Assembly: GCA_019137255.1 (NCBI GenBank)
Contig: WPDH01000363.1
Location: forward strand, 1-46,309
Direction: 5' to 3'
DNA from: Corinectria fuckeliana
Taxonomy: Eukaryota; Ascomycota; Sordariomycetes; Hypocreales; Nectriaceae
Length of the DNA: 46,309 bases
Each line of letters starts with the position of its first letter. The stretch's first letter is position 1. Positions 1-10,720 of the stretch are shown piece after piece. Position numbers and translations under genes: made by a program. The notes under the pieces were generated by a model that had not been told where the DNA came from, made no database searches, and saw only the letters and a list, made by a program, of their open reading frames with translations.

Positions 1-206
1 ATATATATAATAAGATTATATAAGAGTATATTATATTAAGTAACTCTAATAAAAAAAAACTTAAAAATATTTAGAGATTAATTAATATATATAAAATAGG
101 ATTATATAAGAGCATATAAGGTTATATAAGCATATAGTATAAGATAACTTTAGCAAAATTTCTAAAAAAAGTTAATATAAGACACCAGGCCTTATAGCCT
201 TCTGTA
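1..206. repeat. AT-rich, RIP-like decayed repeat, left boundary copy
   Basis: The first 180 bases are almost wholly A and T, with many TA steps and no long reading frame, as expected of repeats degraded by repeat-induced point mutation. The inner part (141-206) is an inverted match to 45,840-45,908. Read on the minus strand from 206, the first 41 or so bases agree with the right copy except for four transitions. The match stops at a TA step near 205-206, after which the sequence becomes ordinary. I infer one end of a transposable element; no coding part or second terminus is visible in this window, so the family is unknown. Confidence 0.75.
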
Positions 207-386
207 CTGCTCTTGCCAAAGGTACGCACGCACCCACTACTCCCTCCCTCCCTCCCGTCTCGTCTTGTCTCGTCTCGTCCAACCAACCAACTATCAAGGA
301 AGTCTTTGACTACTTAGATTCCCCCGCCCTCTCTCCCTCCAGTCGCTCCTTACGCTTGGTCAACACCTCCCCGAAGCGCCGTCATC
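207..386 (+). promoter_or_regulatory. Pyrimidine-rich leader of the first gene
   Basis: This stretch between the repeat edge and the first ATG has C/T-rich tracts (about 239-290 and 320-350) of the kind common just upstream of filamentous fungal start codons. No TATA box is obvious. The boundary repeat sits only 180 bases from the coding sequence, so the promoter may reach into decayed repeat DNA. Confidence 0.35.
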
Positions 387-1991
387 ATGGCGCATCAAAT
401 CAGGTCCTACTCGCGGAAACACATCCTGGCCGCTGGCGTCGCCTTCGTGATGCTCTTCGGCCTTCTGATCTGGCACCAGCAGGACAACATTTCCAATCGC
501 GTCTCCTCCTCCCTCGACGACATCATCAAATCGCCCTCGTCGATCCCCGACACCGCCAAGAAGCCTGTTCCCAGTGAAGCGCAAGGTCACAAGCAGGGGT
601 CAGAAAACAAGCAAAGCCAAGACCACAAACAGGGCAAGAAACCCGAATCCGCTCCCTCACAGGACCAGGATGGCGGCACCAAGGAACGCTTCTGGTCCTC
701 CAAGGGCCACCTTTTGCCAAGCGTCTGGAATTACAAGAGGCCCAAGGGCATCAAGAAAATTATGGCTCTGGTCTTTTACGGCCGTCGCCAACCCGTTTCT
801 ATCCTCGATTGCTACCTCAAGGTGCGTCCCCTCAATCCATTTACTCCCATCCGAGCTCCCAACCACCTAACACGCGCCTCAGCGAAACCTCGTGAAGAAC
901 GGCGGCATGCTAGATGGCGTCATCTTCGTCGAGCGCACTAGTGAACCCAAAGATCTCGACCTTCTCCGCCTTTTAGAGAAGAGCGAGCCCGCCTACGAGA
1001 CGTGGCACATTGAGATGGGCGACACGGACCAGTTTTCCAGCGGGTTTGGCAACTCGTATGAACGCATTGAGGATGACGTCTTGTACGTCAAGATTGACGA
1101 CGACATTGTAAGCTGCCAGTAGGGTGTTATTTATTGATGCTGGCGATCGCTAACTCACCGCTCACAGGTCTTCATGGAGGACAGTGTCATTCCCTCGATC
1201 ATCCAGAAGAAGCTCGACCACCCCGAATACTACGTCGTCTCCGCCAACGTCGTCAACCAGCCCCTTCTCAGCTGGGTACACTGGAACCTCGACGCTGTCA
1301 AGCCCTACATGCCCGAGATCAATCATACCTTCGCTATCCTCGACTCTAAAATCGACTGGCGCACCTCGGATCTGCCTTCTTGGAACGGCCCCCAGGACTT
1401 CAACCTCGACGACTGGGAGCCCACTGACGATGGCGTGCACCGCTGGCTGCCAGTCAATCGGAGCAACGATCACATTCTCGATAACACTCCCATCGAGCAG
1501 ACCGAGTACAATCCTTACGGCCGTGGTTGGACAGAATGGAAGATTGGCGCTCAGGAGCATTACAGTTTCCTGGAGAATCTCGAGAAGGATGAGCTGTGGC
1601 AGTACAAGTTTGGCACCTGGGATTTCCAGTACGATCGCATGGGTATTCAGTTCATCGCCATGATGGGCCATGATATCAACATCGCCAAGCCCATCGAGGC
1701 CGACGACGAGAACCATTTCTCCTGCACCATGACGCGAGAGCTCGGACGCCGTACGTTCTTTTTCCCCTAACCCGCGATTGAGAGTGTGGTCTAGTGACCT
1801 GCCTGCTAACATCAGTCCTAGATGCCGTTGCTGATGGACGAGGTCTTGCCGTTCACTACTCGTTCGGCAGCCAACGAGAAGGTATGGATAAAACTGATAT
1901 CCTCGAGCGATATCGCGCATTCGCTCGAGACAACATCTGCGTCAATCCAATGTTATGGTCTCCTGAAGACGATGTGCCAAAATCCTCATGA
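387..1991 (+). CDS. Type II membrane glycosyltransferase-like protein with a DXD motif
   Basis: Exons 387-821, 883-1107, 1168-1750 and 1822-1991 give a protein of 470 residues; all junctions have GT/AG ends and keep frame, and branch-like CTAAC or GCTAAC boxes precede the acceptors. The ATG has a good context (ATCATGGCG). Residues about 13-30 form a single N-terminal hydrophobic helix, followed by a polar, Lys/Gln/Ser-rich stem to about residue 110, which is the layout of Golgi type II glycosyltransferases. A DDD triplet near residues 217-219 in a KIDDDIVF context, formed across intron 2, resembles the metal and nucleotide-sugar binding DXD motif of GT-A enzymes. I recognise the architecture, found in uncharacterised fungal proteins, but not a donor or acceptor. 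It lies directly inside the left AT-rich boundary and nevertheless looks intact. Confidence 0.85.
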
Positions 1992-2821
1992 AAAGCGTTG
2001 TGAAAAGGGTAGGCGTAGTCGATAGGCAGCGCTTGCGACGCCTCATTTCTTCCACATTCATTCTAATTTCTTCCATATTGTACATCTACACTGCATCTTA
2101 AGACACGGCGTTTTAGGGCACACTGGTGGGATTTGTTATCTGTTAACAAGGCGATATCAATGGGACGTCGGAATTATACGTCAAAGTCAGCGAATCCAGA
2201 TGATTCGCAAAGGGATGGAGTCTACGCATATCAAACCGCCTCGGTGTAGAGAGTTGCTATGCAATCAAAGTTCAAACAAGAAGATCTTATAACATCCGAG
2301 TCCACTTACAAGTCCCCTGCACATGGCTCAAGGAGATGTTTCGTTTGCACAGAAATCGGGGATCCTGCCATGCCCAGCCGGGACCAGCCGGTGTAGCATC
2401 GAAGGATCACGGCGGCAGGGATCTAGCGTCACATCTCCACTTCATCATGCACAATTGCACCATTCAGACGTCCATATCCACAGAGGCACCAGCCTTCCCC
2501 TAACCAGGTGCACTGGATTAGATGAGTAGACACGCGGTAAACGAGGTACGTTGGTCAGTGGTCAGTGATCAAGGCGAACGCTTCAGGTCACGGGAGCATG
2601 TGCTTCATCCTTCAAGGTAACATACACTACCTAGTCTACCTACAACCTCTTTCGTGCGCCCTGTTCCTTTAATTGCCGGCTTCCACTTCTCTGCGTGGGT
2701 GAAGATGCCTGGACAGTTTATGACCAAGGGAGGCATCACTAGATGAAGAGCTGAATGGCCGATACTGTCTCTGCCACCCGGGCGTCTCGACTTCTGCGTC
2801 GTCGAGCATCTAGTAGCCACA
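1992..2821. other. Intergenic region, nothing recognised
   Basis: This spans the 3' flank of the glycosyltransferase-like gene and the 3' flank of the Tc-like fragment. Short frames exist on both strands, but none has fungal splice structure or recognisable motifs. The minus-strand frame at 2605-2874 abuts the Tc-like fragment but shows no Tc-like character. Confidence 0.5.
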
Positions 2822-3940
2822 CTATCCTGTGCATCGGAAAATCTTCCCAGTACTGTTCCCAGTGCTGTTGACACAATGCGCCGGGGCAGTCCTGTGCTCC
2901 TCGGGAAGGTCTTGGGTCCGTCGCTGCAGAGTCTTCGCAGTTGGTCCGGGTTGTCGTGGAGTGGCGATTTGGAATGGAGTCTCGATGGCCTGTTCCAAGG
3001 AAGCTTCGCGCGTTCGGTAGCTTAGATCGAAGATGGACTGCATTGAGCAGAGTTCATCGACGCTGCGTAGCTTGTTAATTGCTTCGTCGGGGGCGTGTTT
3101 CTTCTTCATAACTAGAGACAGCTCTGCTTCGGGCCAATTTGTGGCCGTGGCAAGCTTTGATGTGATAGTTGAGTCGGTCGAGGGTTTCGCCAGCAATAGG
3201 AACACGCCGAGGAAGGCATCGTGATGTATTGCCGTGGAGTCGCGGAGAGCAGTGTGGCTCCACAGCTCGTAAATATTTGGCAATGACGGCGCGTTCAAGT
3301 CAGCATCAATCACGGCGCCTGGAGTGGTGAAGTATTGGCACTCTTCTGGGCTCAGTTCCAGCTTGTCCGCCAGTTGCACGCCCCTAGAACGGCATACTGC
3401 GACGATCTCGGTGGATGTCCAATTTCCGTTCAACAGCTGTCGCCACATGCGGACCACACGCAGAGTCGTCCTAGGACTCTCGAATGGACCGTCGTCGTTT
3501 TTCAGAAGCAGCGCGAGGATGTCCTGGTATTCGGTGACATCGGCTTCCAAGGAGTGGCGATAGAGGAACGAGAGGGTGTCCAGGTTCAGTTTAGCCGATG
3601 TCTTCTCTATCCCTGCCGCGCCCATGAAACAGTCTAAGTCATTTCTCCTGCACTTGAGTGTCGCCATGAGAACTGGGATATGATCACTGATCGTCTCGTC
3701 GCCTGGGAGGTAATCCCCAGCCACAGAACGGGTGTCAAAGACATCGTCTCCACTGTACAGGGTAGGGCGAAGGAAAAGCTGCTCATAAAGCGAGTCTTCT
3801 CCAGCAGTATTGATGCTAGACCACAGAGGGAGCAGTTTGATGACAGAAAGTTCCAGGAGGCTGCTTGGCTGAACGATGGCTGACAGATCCTCCAGCGTGT
3901 GGATATCGATACCCAAGACCTTTGTCGCTAGGGGGGCGTT
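2822..3940 (-). pseudogene. Fragment of a Tc toxin complex A-subunit (TcA)-like gene
   Basis: An open frame of about 370 codons resembles the N-terminal alpha-helical shell region of TcA proteins of insecticidal toxin complexes (the VRP1/TcA family of bacteria, with scattered fungal homologues). Family-like features are an LLPLWSSINT block followed by SLYEQLFL near the start, and an LNLDTLSFLYRHSLE block followed about 15 residues later by a DGPFESP segment in the middle. There is no ATG at the 5' end: the frame opens after an in-frame TAG (3941-3943), and the first plausible codons are not start codons. Similarity fades after about codon 325, and the frame then ends in unrelated residues. 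Full TcA proteins have more than 2,000 residues, so the channel, linker and receptor-binding parts are absent. It is best read as a decayed remnant. A 5' exon joined through a TAG acceptor cannot be excluded but was not found. Confidence 0.65.
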
Positions 3941-3943
3941 CTA

Positions 3944-4110
3944 GGGGATCATTTGGCTGGCGAGTTTGACAGCACTGGCTGTCGGTAGATGCGATGAATG
4001 ACTCTCTACTGGATATTTATTTGCAGCGGAAGTACGAGGACCAACTTTTGTTAACCAATGCGGTTAGTTTACGTTGCGTACTGCCTACCTACCAAGTATT
4101 TAGAAGTGTT
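3944..4110. other. Intergenic, upstream of the Tc-like fragment
   Basis: Mildly AT-rich sequence without a convincing exon for the Tc-like fragment on the minus strand. It grades into the MITE-like element that starts at 4111. Confidence 0.4.
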
Positions 4111-4212
4111 TTACTTACCTTCAGTTACAATACCATTTTTTAAGAGAAGCAAGGATTACCACTTATAGCCGGATTCAGTATCACATTAATGGTTGTAGCT
4201 ATAAGTAAGTAA
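4111..4212. mobile_element. MITE-like element with about 25-bp terminal inverted repeats
   Basis: The left arm (4111-4136) and the reverse complement of the right arm (4188-4212) both begin TTACTTAC and both end CCATT, with a shared TACAA block between. They differ by a few substitutions and one- or two-base gaps. The arms enclose about 51 bases, so the whole is about 102 bp with no coding capacity. A TA step sits at each outer edge, which would fit a Tc1/mariner-type target. It lies between the Tc-like remnant and the small cysteine-rich gene. A transcribed hairpin is the alternative reading. Confidence 0.5.
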
Positions 4213-4348
4213 ATGTTTATTTTCACCATCTCCGTTCACTTGCTAAAAATGCCCACTTAAAAGGCTACCTACGAGTAATAGTAGCAGCAAGTCCTTAAGC
4301 GCTGCGTGTTAGCACCCACTATAAAAACTCTCCGAACGAATCCCCAAC

Positions 4349-4690
4349 TTACTGCAATCCAAGCCCACAGCAACCTCCACGAGCATATGATCCCGACGGC
4401 CCCGAGCAGTGCTGACACTGTTTCTCATTCCGAAAACGTCAGCAAGCAACCAAAACACCGTGAGAAATATGACAGCCGAAACGTACGCGGTCATTGCAGA
4501 GCTGTCCGCCGCCGGCCCCGACGCAAGATCCCGCGGCTCCGCATCCGGCCGAGGCCGGAGCCGTCGCTGCAAGGGCCGTCTTCGAGGCCGGAGCTGAAAC
4601 TTTGGCGGGCTTAGAGACGGCGGAGGGAACGGCACAGACAGTAGTGGCTAGGAGGCTGAGTACGATGGTGGTGGTGCCGGTGAACTCCAT
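4349..4690 (-). CDS. Small cysteine-rich secreted protein (candidate effector), two exons
   Basis: Exon 1 is 4690-4487 (68 codons) and exon 2 is 4411-4349 (20 codons plus TAA). The 75-nt intron has a GTACGT donor, a GCTGAC branch site and a GTGTCAG acceptor, and the junction is in phase. The product has 88 residues. The start has a strong context (CACCATGG). Residues 1-20 form a signal peptide ending in a VCAVPSA-like cleavage region. A Lys/Pro/Ala/Ser-rich stretch to about residue 45 may be a propeptide. The mature end holds six cysteines at 50, 56, 65, 70, 82 and 83, including an adjacent pair near the C terminus. Without splicing, the frame runs into a different 15-residue tail, so the intron decides the cysteine pattern. 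No family is recognised. Size, secretion and cysteines fit an apoplastic effector or antimicrobial-type peptide; the function is inference only. Confidence 0.75.
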
Positions 4691-5832
4691 GGTGGTTAGG
4701 TTGAATGTGAGTGTGAGTATGCAAAGACTCTGTTATTGTGTACTTGTAGCTTAGACACATTCCCTGTCGGATGGACTTGACTTCTTATAGCTTTTGTCTC
4801 TTACCCGACGGACTAGCATGCGACTCCGTCCGTCTACATATCATTAGCATCTATGTTACACTTAATACGTCGGCATGACAAATTATGCTGTCTCACGAAA
4901 GCGAAGAGACAGATCTGTTGTCTCCTCAACGCCTCTAGTCAGCTGCGAACCACCCTGCTCATACGTCTCACGAAAACCATTAGCGTCAATTCTTTGACAG
5001 GTCCAATCGGCTGCGTTAAGACATGTTGCTCACCGTTGTTTAAAACGAGTGGCTGGACGGAACCACAAACTCCGACTCTCACCTGGCGTTCTTGGCATGG
5101 GCAGTTGCACAAGACTCGCTCTACACGTCAAGCCATAGCCATCCGTTCCCGCCATCGTGTGCATGTCTCAGCTGCAGACTCTGAATTTCGTCTTCGTTGG
5201 CAACCGACAGCCGAATGTTCAGCTGGGTAGGTGAAGCTTCAGGCATGCGAGGGCGTCGTATGCAAAAGCTGTGTCTTGTCAAATGACCGCAAGCAGCAGA
5301 CACCAAAATACGGCGGATTTGGACCATGAGGTCAGCTTCCTTCTTACAGCGCGACAGAAGGCACAGCTCTCTCTTGATACTGTCTGCGAGGACTGCTTAG
5401 GTTCGGCATCTGACTACCAAACACCGTAGCCATTGCACTTCAAAGGCATGGTCCCTTCTCGCTAGCGAGAAACCCTCTGGTCTGATATAATCCGGTTATT
5501 CTGTCGCCCTAGAACTTGGAATTTCTGGTGTTTGACGAAGTATTTTATCGGTGCAGTGCAAAGCATAGTCTACGTATGTAGTATATCTCCCAAACTAAAA
5601 CCCACATACTGGGTTTATTTCAACTAGCGCCAGGCTTCACCTTTATCCATGGGTTAAAAGAATGGTAGAAACTCAATTATCTCTTTCATCACTGAGTATT
5701 TCTGCCCAACAAACGTCGAAGAAGGTTGCCTGCCTCCACAGCTCTCAACAAGACACCTCGTCTAAGAGAGATCAGTCACCCGGTACTTCTTCGTCACACG
5801 CACACGCACGCTGAATAAATTGCAAACTAAGC
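4691..5832. other. Intergenic region, nothing recognised
   Basis: Contains the short promoter of the small secreted protein gene at its left end. The plus-strand frame at 4853-5230 has no recognisable domain, no good start context and unremarkable composition, so I do not call it. Confidence 0.5.
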
Positions 5833-5840
5833 AAAAAAAA
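5833..5840 (-). terminator. RNA polymerase III terminator of the 5S gene
   Basis: A run of eight A on the plus strand, read as eight T on the minus strand, directly after the 3' end of the 5S rRNA gene. This is the standard Pol III stop. Confidence 0.85.
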
Positions 5841-5958
5841 CATACAACAGTGAGGATTCCCCGGTCGTCACCGACCCGAGTACTAATTCACCGCTTCTCA
5901 GCTTGACTAAGGGAGAGCGGACGGGATCCCGTATTTTCTAAGAGCTATGGTCGTATGT
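5841..5958 (-). rRNA. 5S ribosomal RNA, dispersed variant copy
   Basis: On the minus strand a 118-nt unit begins ACATACGACCATAG and ends CACTGTTGTATG, followed by a T8 stop. Helix I pairs the two ends over eight base pairs with one G-U. Conserved 5S landmarks are present: CCCGTCCGCTC in the helix III loop region, TCAAGC, and GGGTCGGTGACGACC in the helix IV region. The segments forming helices II and III differ from the common ascomycete 5S sequence as I recall it, yet they still pair: GCTCTTAG with CTGAGAAGC (leaving one bulged A), and GGGA with TCCC. Dispersed 5S genes of several sequence types are known in Pezizomycotina, and this looks like such a minor type rather than a decayed copy. It is isolated, with no neighbouring rRNA. 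Confidence 0.9.
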
Positions 5959-8703
5959 GCTTGAATCGACGACAACGCAGACTATGACGACGCGATATTC
6001 ACCAAGCCAGAACGTCACAGGATAAAAGGCAAATAACTCCTCGAGGGCTTCAACAAGTGCGTAGCCGGGCGACGACCGTCCATTCGGCGGGTCTGATGAT
6101 CGCCCATGTATCTATATGGTGGAGGCAATGCCAGTTTTCCAGTCCTTAGATACATCGCCAGGCTTGTCCAAGAGGTCTATTGCTCCTGACAGCTCATTGG
6201 ACAGTCCTGCGTCTAAATGGACATGATTTTTTCGTGTAGGAAATAGCAGGTTGGCAAGTAGCTGAAGAACCAAGGACAAGGGATCGCAAGGGTCCTCTTT
6301 CAGGAAATTGCCGATGGGCATGCCGGGTGGCTGCTTCTATATCATTCCGGTTATTGGGTAAAGCAGCGTACGGTCAGGGAGAGGCGAGGGTACCCAAGGC
6401 CGAAGATCCGGGGTTTTGATGGAGACATGCGATGCGATGCGATGCGATGCAATGGTGAGAATGCGGTTTGCAGGCTGGGGTGAGACTTGACTAACTTTTA
6501 AGACATGTATATGTATGAGGCTTGGACGATAGGTAGATAGAAGTTGAAGACAGAGAGATGGTGGGTTTTGTTCCTCCGTACTTCGTACAGTACAACTTGT
6601 CTGTCGGCATCGTCCCCGCATCTCCGTCTCGGGCCACACCCTCAACGCATGGTCCTCAAAAACCACAACTCCAACGAGACCGTGGTAAACAGAGAATACA
6701 AATTAATTTCAAGAATGTCTAGATTAATTTCTGTCGCGGCGGTTCCGTGAGAAAGCCTCCCGGCAGACAGACATCCACCCAACCCATAGATAGGCAGGGT
6801 CGTCCCGTATTACGGGAAATCCCACCCACGCGACGACCGTCTCGTGCTTGCCTTGATGGCTGTGTGTGTGGCGTACTTGTGCCTTACATTGTTCTCATTT
6901 CTGTTGTACTGAATACAACAAGCTGGGTTTTGGAGACGAGGCAACGTCTTTGGACATTTGAGTAGGTAGTTCAGTTCGCCTCAAACACGTGCGAGAGAAA
7001 TATGTGCCTGGGGCCATTCATCACAACAAGCGCCCAGCATCAGGATTTGCTCATCCTTCCCTTCTACAAAGCCAAACCGCTCATCTTCCATTGGTTCGGT
7101 TCCTCAACGCCCAAAATATCCCGCAAGTTCGGCCTATTCCGCACCTGGAACATGTAAGGCTATAGACGGCAAACACATTTTTTTTTCAGCCTTCATTTCG
7201 TGTGCCCTGCAGCGGGAGCGTGTTCTCTAGCAGGGCCAATCTCGACACCGTTGGGGTTTCGGCCCTGCCATCCGCAAACACATTTTCGCTCAAGAATGGT
7301 CAGAGTCCAAGCGGCCTCGCAGGTTTCGCACGGGGAGAGAGTCTGGGGTCTGGAGTCTGGGGTCGGGTCCCGAGAAGCCTGTGCCGTGTGCCGTGTGCCG
7401 TGAGCCGTATGTATTGCTTTTCAGCAACTACCGAGGGGAAGCCCGCACGACCTGCTCGCTCATTCCCGAGACAACACAACAGAGACCTCGGATTTTCGAC
7501 CTGAGAAAGGATCATGCATCATGCCGGATATTGATCCAGATACCCCGGCCCTGATGCCCCGCAGACCCGGGCTTCATTGGGCATCTCCACCTCCGCCTCT
7601 ACCTCCACCTCCCCCCAGGTCCTCCACGTTTTGGAGCCATGGGCCAGCAGATCACCCCGTTGCTCCTTTCGGGTTCGAGGGAGGGGAAGCCGTCGACACA
7701 TTGGATGGATGAACCGGGGGCCCTATTTTACCGCCTTTTCCCACACCCGCTACCAAGGATGCCTGGTCAAACTGGTCATCCTCCCTGGCTTGATATGGAA
7801 TGGCACAGACGTCTCGCACCATTCATCCACCCCGGAGCTACCCGGGTACCAAACATTAATTCTCGAGCCTAATAATTCGTCGGTCGATTGTGGAGGCTTT
7901 GAGCATTGGAGACGGGTTCTCTCAACAGGCGGGGATTTTGACAAATAGTTAGCACCACTCAAAGCCAAGGCTGGGCGATGGGAACGAACGGCTAAAAGGC
8001 GAAATACACGTCAGGGGGCCGCCAAGTACCATCAGAAATCGACCATCACCGTCTCGCCAACCCGAAATACAGCAGAATATTCGTACTGTCGGATCAACAG
8101 CGCGTCCTGAGTCTTGGTGCCGGCAAAGTTCCATCAACACACCCACCAAACACAAACCGGGCCGATGTATCGGTGTGGCGCCTCTTCGACTGTTCGACTC
8201 GAGCAAATTCAGGCTTACGGATCGAGGTTCAACGGGCTACTTTTGGCGAGCTCTTACTTAAGTTACATGGTAGCAACCATGTCAGAACACCCTCTCCTTC
8301 CAACGCTCTGCCTGCATGTCCCGAGCCCTGGGGTATCGCGATGATCCATCATACGGGACTTGTCACAACCCTAGTCTTCACAATCGCCATGGCGCCCTCC
8401 GTCCGGGTGCATCTCGGAGTCTGCCTCGAGGAGCCACGTCCAGGAAGACCCTGCCTGCAGCCTCGCGACGGATGTGTACGTGCAAGGAAGTGGCAGTGGC
8501 CGTCGTCTACGAAGTACCCTGCCCGCCTTTCCCGCCCCAGCTGATCCTACGCCTACCACCCTGATTCGGGACTCTCCCCGCAATGTCCGATGCCCTCCCC
8601 ACACCCTCTCGCTGCTGCTCTGAAGCCCTCCATGGCCATGTTGCTTTGTGGCTCCGGTGAGGGCAGACGCAGATGCACGAACAGAGCTCACCCTGCCGGA
8701 GAC
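5959..8703. other. Long intergenic region with no supported gene
   Basis: No frame here combines a good start, splice signals and a recognisable domain. The minus-strand frame at 6112-6321 (69 codons, true ATG) is the only one with a natural-looking composition, but it has no recognisable motif. The GC-rich part at 7200-8600 opens many overlapping frames on both strands by composition alone. It holds a GATGC tandem repeat (6431-6450) and two copies of the TACTYCGTA motif (6579-6587 and, inverted, 8508-8516). The right end is the distal promoter of the sugar transporter. Confidence 0.5.
6431..6450. repeat. GATGC tandem repeat (four copies)
   Basis: Four perfect tandem copies of the pentamer GATGC, preceded by a partial copy, in intergenic DNA. 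Confidence 0.9.
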
Positions 8704-8848
8704 GATATAAGTGGAACTGATATCCCCTTCCTGTTGTGCCTTTCACCTCGTCAACCTCCATCAGAGAGTCAACCTTCTGTACCAATTACTCTCGACAACG
8801 GGCCTTTACACCTTTACAGCCTCGACCTGACAGTTGTGCATATACACA
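8704..8848 (+). promoter_or_regulatory. Core promoter and leader of the sugar transporter gene
   Basis: A TATA-like GATATAAG at 8704-8711 lies about 140 bases before the ATG, followed by C/T-rich sequence (about 8725-8800) typical of strongly expressed fungal genes. This is inferred from position and motif only. Confidence 0.35.
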
Positions 8849-10720
8849 ATGTTGCCCAAGTTCTTGACGCCCATCGGCGACAAGCGCCATGTCACGACCG
8901 GCAACAACCAAAGCAACCTCGATGCCGCTCGCGACGACGCCCCCAGGTTTGAAAAGGTGACGTGGTACAGGGAGCCTCACTTGCGGAAACTCTACATTCT
9001 CTCCATATTCCTGCTCGTTGCCTCCGCCACCACCGGCTACGATGGCATGATGGTCAACACGTCTCAGCAGATGAGCAAATGGGAGGAGTACTTCCCCGAG
9101 GTCGCAGACAACAACAAACTCGGAATCCTCATCAACATGTACAACATCGGTTCCATCGTCTCCTACTTCATCGTCCCCTACATGGCCGATATTCTAGGCC
9201 GAAAGCCCACCATCATTGCCGGCTGTGTCATCATGATCATCGGCGCCTTTGTCTCTGCCTTCTGCAACGGCTATGGAAGTGAGTATTGCCTCTGCTGAGT
9301 ATCGCCTGTGCATGCCCTGTATCTTATGGCACGCTTGTGCTGACATGATAAACTTAGTGTACATTGCTGGTCGATTCGTCCTCGGTTTTGGCAACTCGAT
9401 GGCGCAGATGGCGTCCCCCATGCTTCTGACTGAGATCTGCCACCCTCAGCACCGTGGTCCTCTCACAGCTGTCTACAACTGCCTCTGGAATCTGGGCTCC
9501 CTAGTTGTCTCCATTGTCGGCTGGGGAACTGCCTCCATCAACAGCAACTGGTCGTGGCGATCCATCACCTTGATCCAGGCCGTCCCCTCCATCATCCAGC
9601 TGTGCGGCATCTGGTGGGTTCCCGAGTCCCCCCGATTCCTCGTCAACAGAGACAAGACCGAGAAGGCCCTGGCCGTGCTCGCCAAGCACCACGCCGGCGG
9701 CGACGCCAACAACGCCACTGTACAGTTCCAGTATCGCGAGATCAAGCAGACCATCCAGGCCGACAAGTACGCCCGAAAGGCCACCAGTTACGCCGACTTC
9801 TTCAGGACCAAGGGCAACCGATGGAGGCTCGCCATCATCATCTCTCTTGGTATCATCTCGCAGTACTCTGGCAATGCCCTGTTCTCCAACTACATCAACA
9901 TCATCTACGAGGGTGCCGGTATCGTTGAGCAGAACAAGAAGCTTGGTGTAAGTTCCCGTTTCCTCCTGGCATCTCATGAATCAACAGGCTGATCACGTCT
10001 TCTATGCAGCTCTCCGCCGGAAAGACCATCATGGATCTTTCTATCGCCATCGGTGCCGCTCTCACCGTCGACAAGTTTGGCCGTCGTCCTCTCTTCCTTG
10101 TTGCCATCTCCGGTATGGTCGCCTCTTTCGTCCTCTGGACCATCGTTGGTGCCATCTACGAGAACTCAGGCGAAACCAACTCGGACGGCGATGTCGTCTA
10201 CACCAACACAGGCTCCGGCTATGCTCAGATTGCCTTTGTCTGGCTGTTCGGTGTCTTTTACGATATTGGTTTCTCCGGTCTGCTCGTTGCCTACGCCCTC
10301 GAGATCCTGCCCTTCCATCTCCGAGCCAAGGGAATGACCATCATGAACATCACCGTCCAGGCCGTCCTCGCCATCGGAAAGTGAGTTGCTCCCCCGCCCT
10401 TGAAGTTCCATTCCAAAAGCGCACAATGCTGACAAGCCGCCACTAGCCAAACCAACAAGATCGCCTGGGACAACCTCCCCAAGCACTGGAACTTCATGCT
10501 CTTCTACACCCTCTGGGATTTCCTTGAGTTCATCTTTGTGTGGTTCTTCTACATCGAGACCAAGGGCCCCACGTTGGAGGAGATTGCCAAGATCTTCGAC
10601 GGCGAAGACGCCGTCGTCGAGCATATCGATCTCGCGCAGGTTGAGAAGGAGGTCCACCTAGGCCGACACGAGGAGGACATCAACCTCACTAACACGCGCA
10701 GTGAGAAGACGTCGGCTTGA
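8849..10720 (+). CDS. MFS sugar transporter (sugar porter family, lactose/cellodextrin permease-like)
   Basis: Exons 8849-9278, 9358-9947, 10010-10380 and 10447-10720 encode 554 residues with 12 predicted membrane helices. The first true ATG is at 8849. Family signatures in order are: the loop 2-3 motif ADILGRKP near residues 113-120; AGRFVLGFG in helix 4; PESPRFL near residue 230 at the end of helix 6; the second-half loop KFGRRPLF; and ETKGPTLEEI after helix 12. The PESPRF and ETKG blocks are diagnostic of the sugar porter family (TC 2.A.1.1), and the overall look is that of fungal lactose or cellodextrin permease relatives. The substrate cannot be fixed from sequence. It imports a sugar by proton symport at the plasma membrane. 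It is convergent with the dynamin gene, with about 400 bases between them. Confidence 0.93.

Noticed and set aside
2605..2874. Minus-strand frame overlapping the end of the Tc-like fragment, considered as a frameshifted continuation
   Set aside because: Its residues show no Tc-like character.
4853..5230. 125-codon plus-strand frame
   Set aside because: Composition looks random and there is no domain or conserved feature.
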